From NCBI RefSeq assembly GCF_009380215.1, contig NZ_WHUG01000006.1:62001-126000 (forward strand): DNA of 64,000 nucleotides, read 5' to 3'. Under the pieces are notes generated by a model. It searched no databases and was not told the DNA's origin. It saw only the letters and a program-made list of their open reading frames with translations. This DNA comes from Rugamonas aquatica. GTDB taxonomy: Bacteria; Pseudomonadota; Gammaproteobacteria; Burkholderiales; Burkholderiaceae_D. This document shows, in pieces, positions 43,690 to 53,532 of the stretch. Position numbers and translations under genes: made by a program. Position 1 is the stretch's first letter; each line of letters begins with the position of its first letter.

Positions 43690-44649
43690 TTAATGGTGGC
43701 GTTTGTCTTCGATCTGCGCCAGCATGGCGCTGGCCGGGTCTCCGCCCAGGCAATCGAGCACCACGCGCTCAGGCATGGAACGCAACCACGTCAATTGGCG
43801 CTTGGCCAGCTGGCGCGTGGCGATGATGCCGGTTTCGCGCATGGTCTTGTAGTCGATGGTGCCGTCCAGGTATTCCCACGCCTGCCGGTAGCCGACGCAG
43901 CGCATCGACGGCAGGCCGGGATGCAGGTCGCCACGGCGGCGCAGCACTTCCACTTCGCTGATCAGATTTCCGTCCGGCGTTTCTTCCAGCATGATGTCGA
44001 AGCGGCGCGCGATGCGCTCGTGCAGCACGGCGCGGTCCGACGGCTCCAGCGCGAACGACAGCAGCTCGAAAGGCAGCTCCGTCTTCTCTTTTAACGCCAA
44101 CAGTTCGGACATCGGCTTGCCGCTCAGCGTGCAGATCTCCAGCGCGCGCTGGATGCGCTGCGCATCCGCCGGCGCCAGGCGGGCGGCGGTTTCGGGATCG
44201 AGCAATGCCAGCTTGGCGTGCATGGCGGGCCAGCCGATGCGGGCCGCTTCGTCTTCCAGTTCGGCGCGCAGTGCGGGATCGGCGCCAGGCAGGTCGTCCA
44301 GGCCGTCGGCCAGTCCCTTGAAGTACAACATGGTGCCGCCCACCAGCAGCGGCAGATTACCGCGCGCGACGATCTCGTTCACCAGCCGCAGCGTATCGTT
44401 GCGGAACTGCGCCACCGAGTACGAATCGAGCGGGTCGATGATGTCGATCAGGTGGTGCGGCGCGGCGGCGCGTTCTTCGCGTGTGGGCTTGGCGGTGCCG
44501 ATGTCCATGCCGCGATACACCAGCGCGGAATCGACCGAGATGATCTCCGACGGAATGCGCTGGGCGATCGCCAGCGCGGATGCGGTCTTGCCCGATGCCG
44601 TCGGACCCATGATGGCGACCGCCAGCGGTTTTGAAGCGTGAGTGTTCAT
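43690..44649 (-). CDS. miaA: tRNA dimethylallyltransferase
   Basis: MiaA adds dimethylallyl to A37 of tRNAs reading UNN codons. The 319-residue protein has Walker A GPTASGKT near residue 15, [19 protein letters not shown] (substrate binding), and [19 protein letters not shown]. It follows mutL with one base between, the conserved mutL-miaA order. The stop lies about 100 bases before the tRNA-Met gene on the same strand. Confidence 0.95.
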   Translation of the reverse strand: MNTHASKPLAVAIMGPTASGKTASALAIAQRIPSEIISVDSALVYRGMDIGTAKPTREERAAAPHHLIDIIDPLDSYSVAQFRNDTLRLVNEIVARGNLPLLVGGTMLYFKGLADGLDDLPGADPALRAELEDEAARIGWPAMHAKLALLDPETAARLAPADAQRIQRALEICTLSGKPMSELLALKEKTELPFELLSFALEPSDRAVLHERIARRFDIMLEETPDGNLISEVEVLRRRGDLHPGLPSMRCVGYRQAWEYLDGTIDYKTMRETGIIATRQLAKRQLTWLRSMPERVVLDCLGGDPASAMLAQIEDKRHH

Positions 44650-44650
44650 C

Positions 44651-46609
44651 TTATTGACCGCGCAGGAACAGCTTATCGAGCGCGCCGATTTCCACCTGCA
44701 CCCAGGTCGGGCGGCCGTGGTTGCACTGGTCGGCGCGTTCGGTGATTTCCATCTGGCGCAGCAGGGCGTTCATCTCCTGCGTCGACAGGATGCGGTTGGC
44801 GCGCACCGCCGTGTGGCAGGCCAGTGTGCCCAGCAGCTCGTTCTGGCGCTCGATCAGCACCCGCGAGCCGCCGAATTCGCGCACGTCGCGCAGCACGTCG
44901 CGCGCCAGCGTCTGGGCGTCGGCGTTCTTCAGCAGCACAGGAACCGAGCGCACCGCCAGCGTGGTCGGCGACAGCGTGGCGATGTCGAAGCCCAATGCCT
45001 GCAAGGTCTCCTGGTGTTCGGAGGCGGTGCCGACTTCGATCGCGTCGGCGTAGAAGGTGACGGGGATCAGCAGCGGCTGCACCTGCATTTCTTCGCCGGC
45101 GACGCGGCTGTCCAATGCGGTCTTCAATTGTTCGTACAGGATGCGCTCGTGTGCGGCGTGCATGTCGACCAGCACCAGGCCCTTGTTGTTCTGCGCGAGG
45201 ATGTAGATGCCGTGCAGCTGCGCCAGCGCGAAGCCGAGCGGGAATTCTTCCTGCGCCATCGCCGCCGCCGAGACGGTGAACGGGCTGGCCTGCGGCAGCG
45301 TCATGTCCGATTCGGCGCGGTAGCCGGTGACGGGGCCGGAGCCGCCGAACAGGGCGCCGTATTTTTCCGTGCTCTGCGCGACGCCGCCCTCGCTGCCGCC
45401 GAAGCGCGGCGCGCCGAAGCCTGCGCCGCCAGCACCACCTGCGCCGCCGTCACGCGAGCCGAATGGCGATGGCGAGAACGTCGGTGCATAGTCCGGCGCC
45501 AGCAATGGGCCGAACGAAGTCTGCTCGCCGCGCCAGGTCGAGCTGCCCAGGCTTTCGGCCGCCGGCAGCGGCGACGGCACGCTGCCGTGCGACGTGGCCG
45601 AGGTCTGCGCCAGCGCGCGCTGCACCGCATGGAACACAAACTGGTGCACGGCGCGGCTGTCGCGGAAGCGCACTTCGATCTTCGACGGGTGCACGTTGAC
45701 GTCCACCAGCGCCGGATCGAGATCGAGCGCCAGCACATAGGAAGGGAAGCGGTCGCCGTGCAGCACGTCCTGGTAGGCCGCCTTGACGGCATGCACCAGC
45801 ACCTTGTCGCGCACGAAGCGGCCGTTCACGTAGAAGAACTGGCCGTCGGCACGCGCCTTGGAGGCGGTCGGCAGGCCGGCATAGCCGTGCAGGCGCAGCG
45901 GGCCGGCGCTTTCGTCGATCGGCAGGCGCGCTTCGGCGAAGCCGTCGCCGAGAATGTGGGCGCTGCGCTTGGCCATCTCGCTGACGTTCCAGTGGTCGAT
46001 GGTGCGGCCGTTGTGGCTCAGCGAGAAGGACACGTCCGGCCGCGCCAGCGCGATGCGGCGCACGACTTCGGCGCAGTGGCCGAATTCGGTCTGCTCGGAT
46101 TTGAGGAACTTGCGGCGGGCCGGCGTGTTGAAATACAGATCCTGCACGTCGACCGTGGTGCCTTGCGCGCCGGACGATGGCGCCACCGCGCCGTTGTGCG
46201 AGCCGACGATTTCCCACGCGTGGGCAGCATCGGCGGTGCGCGAGGTCAGCGTGACGGCGGCCACCGAGGCGATCGAGGCCAGCGCCTCGCCACGGAAGCC
46301 CAGCGTGCCGACGTTTTCCAGGTCGTCCAGCGAGGCGATCTTGGAGGTGGCGTGGCGTGCCAGCGCGAGCGGCATCTGCTCGGGCGGGATGCCACGGCCG
46401 TTGTCGGTGATGGCGATGCGTTTGACGCCGCCTTCCTCCAGCCGTACGGTGATCTGCGTGGAGCCGGCGTCGAGTGCGTTCTCCAGCAGCTCCTTGACCA
46501 CGGCGGACGGCCGTTCGACCACCTCGCCGGCGGCGATCTGCGAAATCAGCTGGTCAGGCAGGGCCTGGATAGGGCGGGGAGTGCGGGGGGAAGTGTCGGG
46601 CGCGTTCAT
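44651..46609 (-). CDS. mutL: DNA mismatch repair protein MutL (endonuclease-type motifs)
   Basis: MutL couples mismatch recognition by MutS to strand removal. The GHKL ATPase domain covers about 1-330 ([35 protein letters not shown]). A Gly/Ala/Ser-rich linker of about 80 residues follows. The C-terminal domain carries [12 protein letters not shown], matching the DQHA(X)2E(X)4E nuclease motif apart from Met for Gln, plus ACHTAVRA and CNHGRPT, so it is likely a latent endonuclease, as expected where MutH is absent. QPLLIP fits the QxxLxP clamp-binding motif. The ATG at 46607-46609 is chosen; a GTG one codon earlier is possible. Confidence 0.95.
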   Translation of the reverse strand: MNAPDTSPRTPRPIQALPDQLISQIAAGEVVERPSAVVKELLENALDAGSTQITVRLEEGGVKRIAITDNGRGIPPEQMPLALARHATSKIASLDDLENVGTLGFRGEALASIASVAAVTLTSRTADAAHAWEIVGSHNGAVAPSSGAQGTTVDVQDLYFNTPARRKFLKSEQTEFGHCAEVVRRIALARPDVSFSLSHNGRTIDHWNVSEMAKRSAHILGDGFAEARLPIDESAGPLRLHGYAGLPTASKARADGQFFYVNGRFVRDKVLVHAVKAAYQDVLHGDRFPSYVLALDLDPALVDVNVHPSKIEVRFRDSRAVHQFVFHAVQRALAQTSATSHGSVPSPLPAAESLGSSTWRGEQTSFGPLLAPDYAPTFSPSPFGSRDGGAGGAGGAGFGAPRFGGSEGGVAQSTEKYGALFGGSGPVTGYRAESDMTLPQASPFTVSAAAMAQEEFPLGFALAQLHGIYILAQNNKGLVLVDMHAAHERILYEQLKTALDSRVAGEEMQVQPLLIPVTFYADAIEVGTASEHQETLQALGFDIATLSPTTLAVRSVPVLLKNADAQTLARDVLRDVREFGGSRVLIERQNELLGTLACHTAVRANRILSTQEMNALLRQMEITERADQCNHGRPTWVQVEIGALDKLFLRGQ

Positions 46610-46635
46610 CACGAGATTATAACTGCTCGACCGGA

Positions 46636-46713
46636 GTCATTCCCGCGCAGGCGGGAATCCATACAACGCTGGCCAGTCAACTCAGCATGGGTTCCCGCTT
46701 TCGCGGGAACGAC
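46636..46713. repeat. Second REP-like ATTCCC-N8-GGGAAT repeat pair
   Basis: Arms at 46636-46662 and 46687-46713 are inverted copies matching at about 23 of 27 bases with a 24-base loop, the same length and layout as the element at 7127-7204; the first arm differs from the first arm there by one base. It lies between the end of the cyclophilin gene and the start of mutL. Confidence 0.8.
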
Positions 46714-46724
46714 ACCGGCGCGGC

Positions 46725-47651
46725 TTAGTCTTTTGGATGCTCGCGCACGGGAATCTGCGCGTTGCACAGCTCTACGTACTTTGGCGTGAATTTGTTCCAC
46801 GGGCCGCCACGGTTGCGCGACGCGTCGATCACGGCCTGATAAATAGGCGCTTCGCTGCGCATCACTTCCAGGTGGCTGCGTTCCGCCTCCGGCACGTCCG
46901 CCTCCAGCCGCACCGATTTAATCTGCATGCGGGTCTCGCCGGCGCCGTAGAAGCCCATGGTCTCGCCGCCGCGCGGCAGGGTGGCCAGCAGCGGCATGCC
47001 CCACACCACCCGGCCCACCACCGTGATATTGCGGTCCAGATGGCGCGGCGCGTGGCCGTTGACGGCATACAGCTCGGCGCCGTTGCCGCTGTCGGTCTCG
47101 TTGTTGCGGCCCACGCCGACCATGCCGTAGCAGTGCGTCAGCCAGGTGGTGCCGGCCTTCGGGTCGCGCCCCACCGGGAAACCGTTGGAATGGCCGATCT
47201 GCGGCGCGTAGCCGTCGATGTCTAGCTGGCGCACGAAGTGCTTGTCGTTCTTCATCGGCACCGTGAACTCGCCCACCACCTTGGCCTTGGCCGAGCCCTG
47301 CGGCTTGGGCGAGGCGCCCTCGGCGTCCGGATCGCCCCATTGCGCAACATAGTTATCCTGGGAGCGCAGCATGGACAGGCCGTCGAAATAGCGTTCCTTG
47401 ACCAGGGTCTTGATGTTGGCGATATTCTGCGGCGCGAAGTCCGGCGCCAGCTCGATCACCACGCGGCCGGTCGGCAGCTCCATGTACAGGGTGTTGTTCG
47501 GGTCCAGCGGACGCCAGTCAGAGGGCTTGGACTGCTTGACGACTTCGCCGGCGCTGGCGCGCACCGGCAGGTCGGCGGCTTGCGCCAGCGTGGCCAGGCT
47601 GATCGCCAGGGCGGAGAGGGGAAGAGCGCGGAACAGGTGGGTCTGGGACAT
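46725..47651 (-). CDS. Periplasmic cyclophilin-type peptidylprolyl isomerase
   Basis: A 308-residue exported protein. The signal peptide is [26 protein letters not shown]. The cyclophilin core includes [72 protein letters not shown] and [21 protein letters not shown]. Long insertions (about 100-150) make it larger than PpiA. It should catalyse proline isomerisation in periplasmic folding, although the binding-pocket residues are poorly conserved. It is upstream of mutL but separated by the repeat. Confidence 0.85.
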   Translation of the reverse strand: MSQTHLFRALPLSALAISLATLAQAADLPVRASAGEVVKQSKPSDWRPLDPNNTLYMELPTGRVVIELAPDFAPQNIANIKTLVKERYFDGLSMLRSQDNYVAQWGDPDAEGASPKPQGSAKAKVVGEFTVPMKNDKHFVRQLDIDGYAPQIGHSNGFPVGRDPKAGTTWLTHCYGMVGVGRNNETDSGNGAELYAVNGHAPRHLDRNITVVGRVVWGMPLLATLPRGGETMGFYGAGETRMQIKSVRLEADVPEAERSHLEVMRSEAPIYQAVIDASRNRGGPWNKFTPKYVELCNAQIPVREHPKD

Positions 47652-47787
47652 CCATTATCTCCTTGGTTGGTCGCATCCGCTTGTTGCGGGCGGTCGGGCG
47701 ATTGTAAATGGTTATCGGAGGTCTGGAAACTTCTGCCACCGGGGCCGGGGTGGTGTATGATTCCGGCGCAGACTTTATGGGAAGAAT

Positions 47788-48432
47788 ATGGATTTTATGC
47801 AATTTTTTGACATGATCCTTCATGTCGACAAAACACTGGAAGTGCTGATTCAGCAATACGGAACCTTGGTCTATGCCGTGCTGTTCGCGATCGTTTTCTG
47901 CGAAACCGGCCTGGTCGTACTGTTCTTCTTCCCTGGCGATACGCTGCTGTTCATTGCCGGCGCCCTGTGCGCGCTGGGCGAAATGAATCTGTTCCTGCTG
48001 ATGCTGTTGCTGATTACGGCGGCCGTCTCCGGCAACACGCTCAATTACTGGATAGGCGAGGCCATCGGGCAGCGCGTGTTCACCCACGATTACCGCTGGC
48101 TCAACAAGGAAGCGCTGCGTCGCACCCATGAATTCTTCGAAAAACACGGCGGCAAGACCATCGTGCTGGCGCGCTTCGTGCCGGTGGTGCGTACCTTCGC
48201 CCCGTTCGTGGCCGGCGTGTCGGACATGACCCATGCCCGCTTCCAGCTCTACAACATCACCGGCGCGGTGCTGTGGGTGGCGCTGCTGACCACGGCCGGC
48301 TACTTCTTCGGCAACATCACCATCGTCCGCGAACACCTGACCGAGATCGTCCTGTTCGGCGTCGGCATCGCCGTGGTGCCGATGGCGCTGGGCGGCATGT
48401 GGAAGCTGTCGCGCCGCATGCTGGGCCGTTAA
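47788..48432 (+). CDS. DedA-family inner-membrane protein
   Basis: A 214-residue polytopic protein of the DedA/SNARE-associated family. ETGLVVLFFFPGDTLLFIAGALCALG near residue 39, GNTLNYWIGEAIGQRV, and the block FEKHGGKTIVLARFVPVVRTFAPFVAGVSDM near 112 are hallmarks, with the conserved acidic and arginine residues needed in relatives for undecaprenyl-phosphate or phosphatidylethanolamine flipping. AAGAAT precedes the ATG. It is divergent from the cyclophilin gene. Confidence 0.93.
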   Translation: MDFMQFFDMILHVDKTLEVLIQQYGTLVYAVLFAIVFCETGLVVLFFFPGDTLLFIAGALCALGEMNLFLLMLLLITAAVSGNTLNYWIGEAIGQRVFTHDYRWLNKEALRRTHEFFEKHGGKTIVLARFVPVVRTFAPFVAGVSDMTHARFQLYNITGAVLWVALLTTAGYFFGNITIVREHLTEIVLFGVGIAVVPMALGGMWKLSRRMLGR

Positions 48433-48536
48433 GCGTGCTGAAACGCAAATAAATTCCGTCTGCGAGGCCGAGTCCGCTCAAGTTTTGCCCAAATGCATCC
48501 GTATACCAGTATGTAATTCTTACCTTCTGGATATCC

Positions 48537-49568
48537 ATGCGTACTCTCCTCACCCTGATTGCCTGCTGCTGCGCCATTACGGCCGCCAGCGCTGCAAACG
48601 ACCCGCTGATTTCGCCATCGACGAAATCGGCAGTGGCGGGTGGCGGCACGGGGTCGATCGCGTCCATCCGTCCGAGCAGCCCTGCTTCCCCCAGCGCCTC
48701 GGCATCCGCTTCTTCCTCTTCCCCGACCCGCAAGATGACCGAGCGCGAACGCGAAGCCGAGGCGGAAGCCGACCTGTCGGCCAAGATCGCGGCGCGCCTG
48801 GCCATCATGCGCGCCAACCAGCAGGCCCGCGCGGCCGCCGCCGCCAAGGCCAAGAAGGTCGCCGCCGCCACGCCGCCGGCGCCCAAGGTGTACAGCAACC
48901 ACTGGTCGTACGAGGGCGAGAACGGCCCGGCCAACTGGGGCAAGATCAATCCTGAATGGTCCAAGTGCAGCACCGGCAACCGCCAGTCGCCGATCGACAT
49001 CCGCGACGGCATGAAGGTGGAGCTGGAGCAGATTACCTTCGACTATCACCCATCCTCGTTCAACGTCACCGACAACGGCCACACGGTGCAGGTCATGCTC
49101 AGTGGCGGCAATTTCCTGACGGTGAACAACCGGATGTATGAGCTGATCCAGTTCCACTTCCACCGTCCGTCGGAGGAGCGCGTCAACGGCAAGGGTTATG
49201 AGATGGTGATGCACCTGGTGCACAAGGACGGCGAAGGCAAGCTGGCCGTGCTGGCGCTGCTGCTGGAACGCGGCAAGCCGCAGCCGGTGATCCAGACGGT
49301 GTGGAACAACCTGCCGCTGGAGAAGCTGGAAACGCTGGCGCCATCGACCGTGCTCGATCCGCTGGACCTGATCCCGGCGCGCCGCGACTACTTCACCTTC
49401 ATGGGTTCCCTGACCACGCCGCCGTGCACCGAGGGCGTGCTGTGGCTGGTGATGAAAGAGCCGGTGCAAGCCTCACCGGCGCAGATGGCGCTGTTCAGCC
49501 GCCTCTATCCATTGAACGCGCGGCCTATCCAGCCGGGTTCCGGCCGGATCGTCAAAGAATCCAACTAG
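48537..49568 (+). CDS. Periplasmic alpha-carbonic anhydrase with long N-terminal extension
   Basis: A 343-residue exported alpha-class carbonic anhydrase that hydrates CO2. The signal peptide is MRTLLTLIACCCAITAASA. Residues about 20-112 are unusual: a Ser/Pro/Ala-rich stretch, then a charged Glu/Arg/Ala/Lys-rich helix. The enzyme domain starts at HWSYEGENGPANWG near 120. The zinc ligands are the two His of QFHFHRPSEE and the His in MVMHLVH; SLTTPPCTEGVLW carries the conserved active-site threonine. The 3' end overlaps the convergent mutarotase gene by 4 bases. Confidence 0.93.
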   Translation: MRTLLTLIACCCAITAASAANDPLISPSTKSAVAGGGTGSIASIRPSSPASPSASASASSSSPTRKMTEREREAEAEADLSAKIAARLAIMRANQQARAAAAAKAKKVAAATPPAPKVYSNHWSYEGENGPANWGKINPEWSKCSTGNRQSPIDIRDGMKVELEQITFDYHPSSFNVTDNGHTVQVMLSGGNFLTVNNRMYELIQFHFHRPSEERVNGKGYEMVMHLVHKDGEGKLAVLALLLERGKPQPVIQTVWNNLPLEKLETLAPSTVLDPLDLIPARRDYFTFMGSLTTPPCTEGVLWLVMKEPVQASPAQMALFSRLYPLNARPIQPGSGRIVKESN

Positions 49569-50407
49569 TCTGCTGTGATGCGGTGGCTGCCGGTCCAGGT
49601 GGCGCCGGCATCGAGCTGTTGCTGGTCGATGCGCGCCGGTTCGATGCAGACGAAGCGCAGATACTCGTCATCCGCCAGGTCCACCAGCGCCTTGGCGTCG
49701 TCCTCGCCCGGATTCCACACCACCCAGTTGTCGTAGCCTTGCTGCTCCAGGCGCAGCGTGGCGTTGGCCGTGTTCAGCGTCAGCGCCGGCGTGGACTGGT
49801 ACATGCGGTCGTGCTTCTCGGTGAAGTGCAGCGCCGGATGCTCCTGCTCCCGCGTGTTCTGGTGATGATCGGTGTAGCGCACGTGCTGCAGGCCGCTGAT
49901 GCTGGTCGCCGCCAGGTTGCCCACATCGTAGTAGGTGTGCAGCGCCACGCCGAACGGGAAGGCTTGCGCACCGGTGTTATGCACGGTGAAGCGCGCGTCG
50001 AGCGAGTCGCCGTGCAGCGTGAAGCGCAGCGTCAGTTCGAAGGCGTGCGGCCAGGCTTGCGCGTGGTCCGGCGCCAGGTCGTCTTGATTCAGGCTGAATT
50101 CGAGGAAGGACTGGCCGCCGTCGCCGTCGCTGGCGCTCAGGCGCCAGGTGCTGACGCGGGCGAAGCCGTGGCGCAGGCCGGTGCCGCGCACATTAAACTG
50201 CGGGAAGATCACCGGCACGCCGCCGCGTATGGCCTTGCTGCCGTCCAGCGGTGTTTGCGCGCTGACGAACATGCGCTCCTTGCCGTCGCCGGTCTTCCAC
50301 GATAGCAGGTGGGCGCCGAACAGCGATACCGTCGCCTGGCTGCCGTCGGCCGCCGTGATTTGAATTGCCGGCAGTGCGCCGTATTCCGTCGTCGTTACTA
50401 CAGCCAT
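49565..50407 (-). CDS. D-hexose-6-phosphate mutarotase (YeaD-like)
   Basis: A 280-residue aldose-1-epimerase-fold enzyme, probably interconverting alpha and beta glucose-6-phosphate. Family blocks are FGAHLLSWKTGDGKERMFVS, GGVPVIFPQFN, RHGFARVSTWRL, and FGVALHTYYDVGN with the catalytic His; a conserved Glu is in VCIEPARI. No signal peptide. It lies tail-to-tail with the carbonic anhydrase gene and upstream is the amidase on the same strand with a 15-base gap. Confidence 0.9.
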   Translation of the reverse strand: MAVVTTTEYGALPAIQITAADGSQATVSLFGAHLLSWKTGDGKERMFVSAQTPLDGSKAIRGGVPVIFPQFNVRGTGLRHGFARVSTWRLSASDGDGGQSFLEFSLNQDDLAPDHAQAWPHAFELTLRFTLHGDSLDARFTVHNTGAQAFPFGVALHTYYDVGNLAATSISGLQHVRYTDHHQNTREQEHPALHFTEKHDRMYQSTPALTLNTANATLRLEQQGYDNWVVWNPGEDDAKALVDLADDEYLRFVCIEPARIDQQQLDAGATWTGSHRITAD

Positions 50408-50422
50408 GTCTCTCTCGTTTGT

Positions 50423-51883
50423 TTAAGTCAGCCGGTTCTTTGCCAGCGGTGGGTTTTTCGCGAAATAACGCCGGATGCCCTTGACGATGGCATCGGCCAA
50501 TTGGTTCTGGTAGCCGTCGTCGAGCAGCTTGGCTTCTTCTTCCGGGTTGGAGATGAAGGCGGTTTCGATCAGGATCGACGGAATGTCCGGCGCCTTCAGC
50601 ACCGCGAAGCCGGCCTGCTCGACCGAGCCTTTGTGCAGGCGGTTGATGCCGCCGATCTCGCCCAGCACCGACTTGCCCAGTCTCATGGAGTCGTTGATCT
50701 GCGCGGTGGTCGACAGGTCCAGCAGCACGCTGGCCAGTTGCCGGTCCTGGGTCTTGACGTTGACGCCGCCGATGGTGTCGGCCAGGTTTTCCTTGTCCGC
50801 CAGCCAGCGCGCCGCCGTCGAGCTGGCGCCTTTTTCCGACAGCACGAACACCGACGAGCCGCGCGCGGTGGGCTGCACGAAGGCGTCGGCGTGGATGGAG
50901 ACGAACAGGTCGGCCTGCACCTTGCGGGCTTTTTCCACGCGGGTGCCGAGCGGTACGAAGTAGTCGCCGTCGCGCGTGAGCATCACGCGCATATTGGGGA
51001 ATTCCTCGATCCTGGCCTTCAGGCGCTTGGCGATCGACAGCACGATGTCCTTCTCGCGGCTGCCGTTCTTGCCCGATGCGCCGGGGTCTTCGCCGCCGTG
51101 GCCGGGGTCCAGCACCACGGTCAGCATGCGTACCAGCTTGCCGTTCTTGTCGGTCTTTTCGGCGGCGCGGGTCTGGGCCTCGGCCGTTTTCAGCTCGTTC
51201 TTCAGTTCCGCGCGCGGATCGGCCTTGGTGTCCGGCTTGAGCGCTTCAAGCTGCGCCTGCGGGGTTTGCGGGGCTTGTGCCGCCGCCTGCGCTTCGCCCG
51301 GTTTGAGCGGCGGCATATCGCCCTTCGGCGCGCTGCCGGCGGCGGCCGCGCTGGACGGCGGCGTCTTGCCGTCGCCCGACCAGTCGCCTTTCTCGATCAT
51401 CGCCGCGATCGGGTCGGCCGCCTTGACCGGATACAGGTCGAAGATCAAACGGTGCTTGTAGTTGCCGGCCGGGGCCAGCGTGAACACCTGCGGCTTGATT
51501 TCTTCCTTCAGGTCGAACACCAGGCGCACCACGTTGGGCCGGTTCTGGCCCACGCGCACCTGCTTGATGTACGGGTCGTTGGACTGGATCTTGGCGACCA
51601 GGCTTTTGAGCGTGGGGTTCAGCTCCAGGCCTTCGATGTCGACCACCATGCGTTCCGGGTCCTTGACGATGAAGTGCGTGGCCTTGAGCGCGGCGTCGTT
51701 TTCCAGCGTGACGCGGGTGTAGTCTTCCGCCGGCCAGACCCGTACCGCCAGGATTTGCGCGGCATAGGCGCGCACCGGGGCCAGCACGGAGAGCAGCAGT
51801 GTGGCGCCGGCCTTGAGGACGGTGCGGCGCGAGACAGCGCCCTTGTTCACATGTTGGGAGCGAATTTGAGGCGTTGAAGACAT
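50423..51883 (-). CDS. amiC: N-acetylmuramoyl-L-alanine amidase
   Basis: A 486-residue periplasmic amidase that cuts the amide between MurNAc and the peptide stem during septal cleavage. The N-terminus has a Tat-type leader SRRTVLKAGATLLLSVLAPVRAYA. An AMIN domain covers about 45-150, then a Pro/Ala-rich linker, then Amidase_3 with VVLDPGHGGEDPGASGKNGSREKD, FVSIHADAF and PSILIETAFISNPEE carrying the zinc His/Glu ligands. It follows tsaE with a 37-base overlap, as in the conserved tsaE-amiC order. Confidence 0.94.
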   Translation of the reverse strand: MSSTPQIRSQHVNKGAVSRRTVLKAGATLLLSVLAPVRAYAAQILAVRVWPAEDYTRVTLENDAALKATHFIVKDPERMVVDIEGLELNPTLKSLVAKIQSNDPYIKQVRVGQNRPNVVRLVFDLKEEIKPQVFTLAPAGNYKHRLIFDLYPVKAADPIAAMIEKGDWSGDGKTPPSSAAAAGSAPKGDMPPLKPGEAQAAAQAPQTPQAQLEALKPDTKADPRAELKNELKTAEAQTRAAEKTDKNGKLVRMLTVVLDPGHGGEDPGASGKNGSREKDIVLSIAKRLKARIEEFPNMRVMLTRDGDYFVPLGTRVEKARKVQADLFVSIHADAFVQPTARGSSVFVLSEKGASSTAARWLADKENLADTIGGVNVKTQDRQLASVLLDLSTTAQINDSMRLGKSVLGEIGGINRLHKGSVEQAGFAVLKAPDIPSILIETAFISNPEEEAKLLDDGYQNQLADAIVKGIRRYFAKNPPLAKNRLT

Positions 51884-52332
51884 GAGTTACCCAGGGCGGT
51901 GGACGCCTGCAATTCTACATCACGGCCGTTGCCGGCCACGGTCAGGAACAGGTTGATATCGGCGGCAGGCAGCACGCGGTCGGCCTTTTCGGGCCATTCG
52001 ACGATGCAGATGTTGTCGCCGTTGAAGTCCTCACGGAAGCCGGCGTCGAGGAATTCCTCCGGGCTGCCCATGCGGTACAAGTCGAAATGGATCACGCTGA
52101 CGCTGCGGCCGTCGAGCTGGATCGCATACGGTTCGGACAAGGTGTAGGTCGGGCTTTTGACCGTGCCCACATGGCCGGCGGCGTGCAGCAGGGCGCGGGT
52201 GAGGGCGGTCTTGCCGGCCCCCAGGTCGCCGTGCAGGTAGATCACCAGGCCGGGCGAGATGGCGCGCGCCAGGGCCGCGCCCAGGGCGGCGGTGCCGGCT
52301 TCGTCGTGGAGATGGGCTTGGAAGTGCTGCAT
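51847..52332 (-). CDS. tsaE: tRNA threonylcarbamoyladenosine biosynthesis ATPase TsaE
   Basis: TsaE is the small ATPase needed with TsaB and TsaD for t6A37 modification. The 161-residue protein has Walker A HGDLGAGKTALTRALL (residues 34-49), VKSPTYTLSEPY and HFDLYRMGSPEEF. The ATG at 52330-52332 is used; a TTG one codon earlier exists. Its C-terminus is about 15 residues longer than in relatives and extends into amiC by 37 bases. It is divergent from queG, 57 bases apart. Confidence 0.94.
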   Translation of the reverse strand: MQHFQAHLHDEAGTAALGAALARAISPGLVIYLHGDLGAGKTALTRALLHAAGHVGTVKSPTYTLSEPYAIQLDGRSVSVIHFDLYRMGSPEEFLDAGFREDFNGDNICIVEWPEKADRVLPAADINLFLTVAGNGRDVELQASTALGNSCLQRLKFAPNM

Positions 52333-52389
52333 CAATTAGAATGTCGTGTTGGTTGGATCGCCAGCCATTGTAACCGCCACCTGCTACCG

Positions 52390-53490
52390 ATGTCCCTGTC
52401 AGAAACCAATTTAGCCGAACTTGCCCTCAGCATCAAGCGCTGGGGTGTGGAGCTGGGCTTCGCCGAAATCCGCATTACCGACATCGACCTCAGTCACGCC
52501 GAGGCCGGCCTGCAGGCGTGGCTGGACGCCGGCATGCACGGTGAAATGGACTATATGGCCACCCACGGCATGATGCGCGCCCGTCCTGCAGAGCTGGTGC
52601 CGGGCACCATCCGCGTGGTCAGCGCCCGCATGAACTATCTGCCGAGGGACACGGAAACGAGCGGCGACAAAGACTGGCGCGCGCGCGAGGCGGCGCGGCT
52701 GGCCGATCCCGGCGCGGCCGTCATCTCGGTCTATGCGCGGGGCAGGGACTATCACAAGGTGCTGCGCGCGCGCCTGCAGCAGCTGGCCGACAAGGTCAAG
52801 GCGGAGATCGGCGACTTCGGCTACCGCGTCTTCACCGACTCGGCGCCGGTGATGGAGCTGCCGCTGGCGGAGAAGGCCGGCCTGGGATGGCGCGGCAAGC
52901 ACACCTTGCTGCTGTCGCGTACCGCCGGCTCGATGTTCTTCATGGGCGAATTCCTGGTCGATCTGCCGTTGCCGGTGGATGAGCCGACCGGCCGCCATTG
53001 CGGCCAGTGCTCGGCGTGCATCGACATCTGCCCGACCCAGGCCATCCTCGGTCCGGGCAAGCTGGATGCGCGGCGTTGCGTGTCTTACCTGACGATCGAA
53101 CTGAAAAGCGCGATTCCGCTGGAGATGCGGCCGCTGATCGGCAACCGCGTCTACGGCTGCGACGATTGCCAGACCGCCTGCCCCTGGAACAAGTTCGCGC
53201 AGCGCGCGGTGCTGCCGGACTTCGACGAACGTCATGGCCTGGGCAGCGCTTCGATGGTCGAACTGTTTGCCTGGACCGAGGAAGAATTCAACCGCAAGAT
53301 GGAAGGCAGCCCGATACGCCGCATCGGCCACGAGCGATGGCTGCGCAATATCGCGGTCGGTCTGGGCAACGCGGCGGCGGCCGGCGCCAAGGGTGATGCG
53401 ACGATCATGGCGGCGCTGATGGCGCGGCGCGAGCATCCGTCGGAGCTGGTGCGCGAGCACGTCGAATGGGCGCTGGCCTGCCACGCTTGA
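52390..53490 (+). CDS. queG: Epoxyqueuosine reductase
   Basis: QueG reduces epoxyqueuosine to queuosine in tRNA, using cobalamin and two [4Fe-4S] clusters. The 366-residue protein has a conserved N-terminal domain (GVELGFAEIRITDIDL; WLDAGMHGEMDYM), a catalytic-site GYRVFTDSAPVMELPLAEKAGLGWRGKHTLL, and ferredoxin motifs CGQCSACIDICP near 204 and CDDCQTACPWN. The ATG at 52390 yields MSLSETNLAEL; an upstream in-frame stretch overlaps tsaE and is rejected. Divergent tsaE and queG place two tRNA-modification genes back to back. Confidence 0.95.
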   Translation: MSLSETNLAELALSIKRWGVELGFAEIRITDIDLSHAEAGLQAWLDAGMHGEMDYMATHGMMRARPAELVPGTIRVVSARMNYLPRDTETSGDKDWRAREAARLADPGAAVISVYARGRDYHKVLRARLQQLADKVKAEIGDFGYRVFTDSAPVMELPLAEKAGLGWRGKHTLLLSRTAGSMFFMGEFLVDLPLPVDEPTGRHCGQCSACIDICPTQAILGPGKLDARRCVSYLTIELKSAIPLEMRPLIGNRVYGCDDCQTACPWNKFAQRAVLPDFDERHGLGSASMVELFAWTEEEFNRKMEGSPIRRIGHERWLRNIAVGLGNAAAAGAKGDATIMAALMARREHPSELVREHVEWALACHA

Positions 53491-53532
53491 ACTGCGCTAC
53501 ACTCGTGCGGTTCTTCCACGAGGCCCACGTCC

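Noticed and set aside
44642..46789. 715-codon open frame on the + strand opposite mutL
   Set aside because: Antisense to mutL, low-complexity composition (Arg/Gln/Val/His-rich), no ribosome site; a codon-bias shadow.
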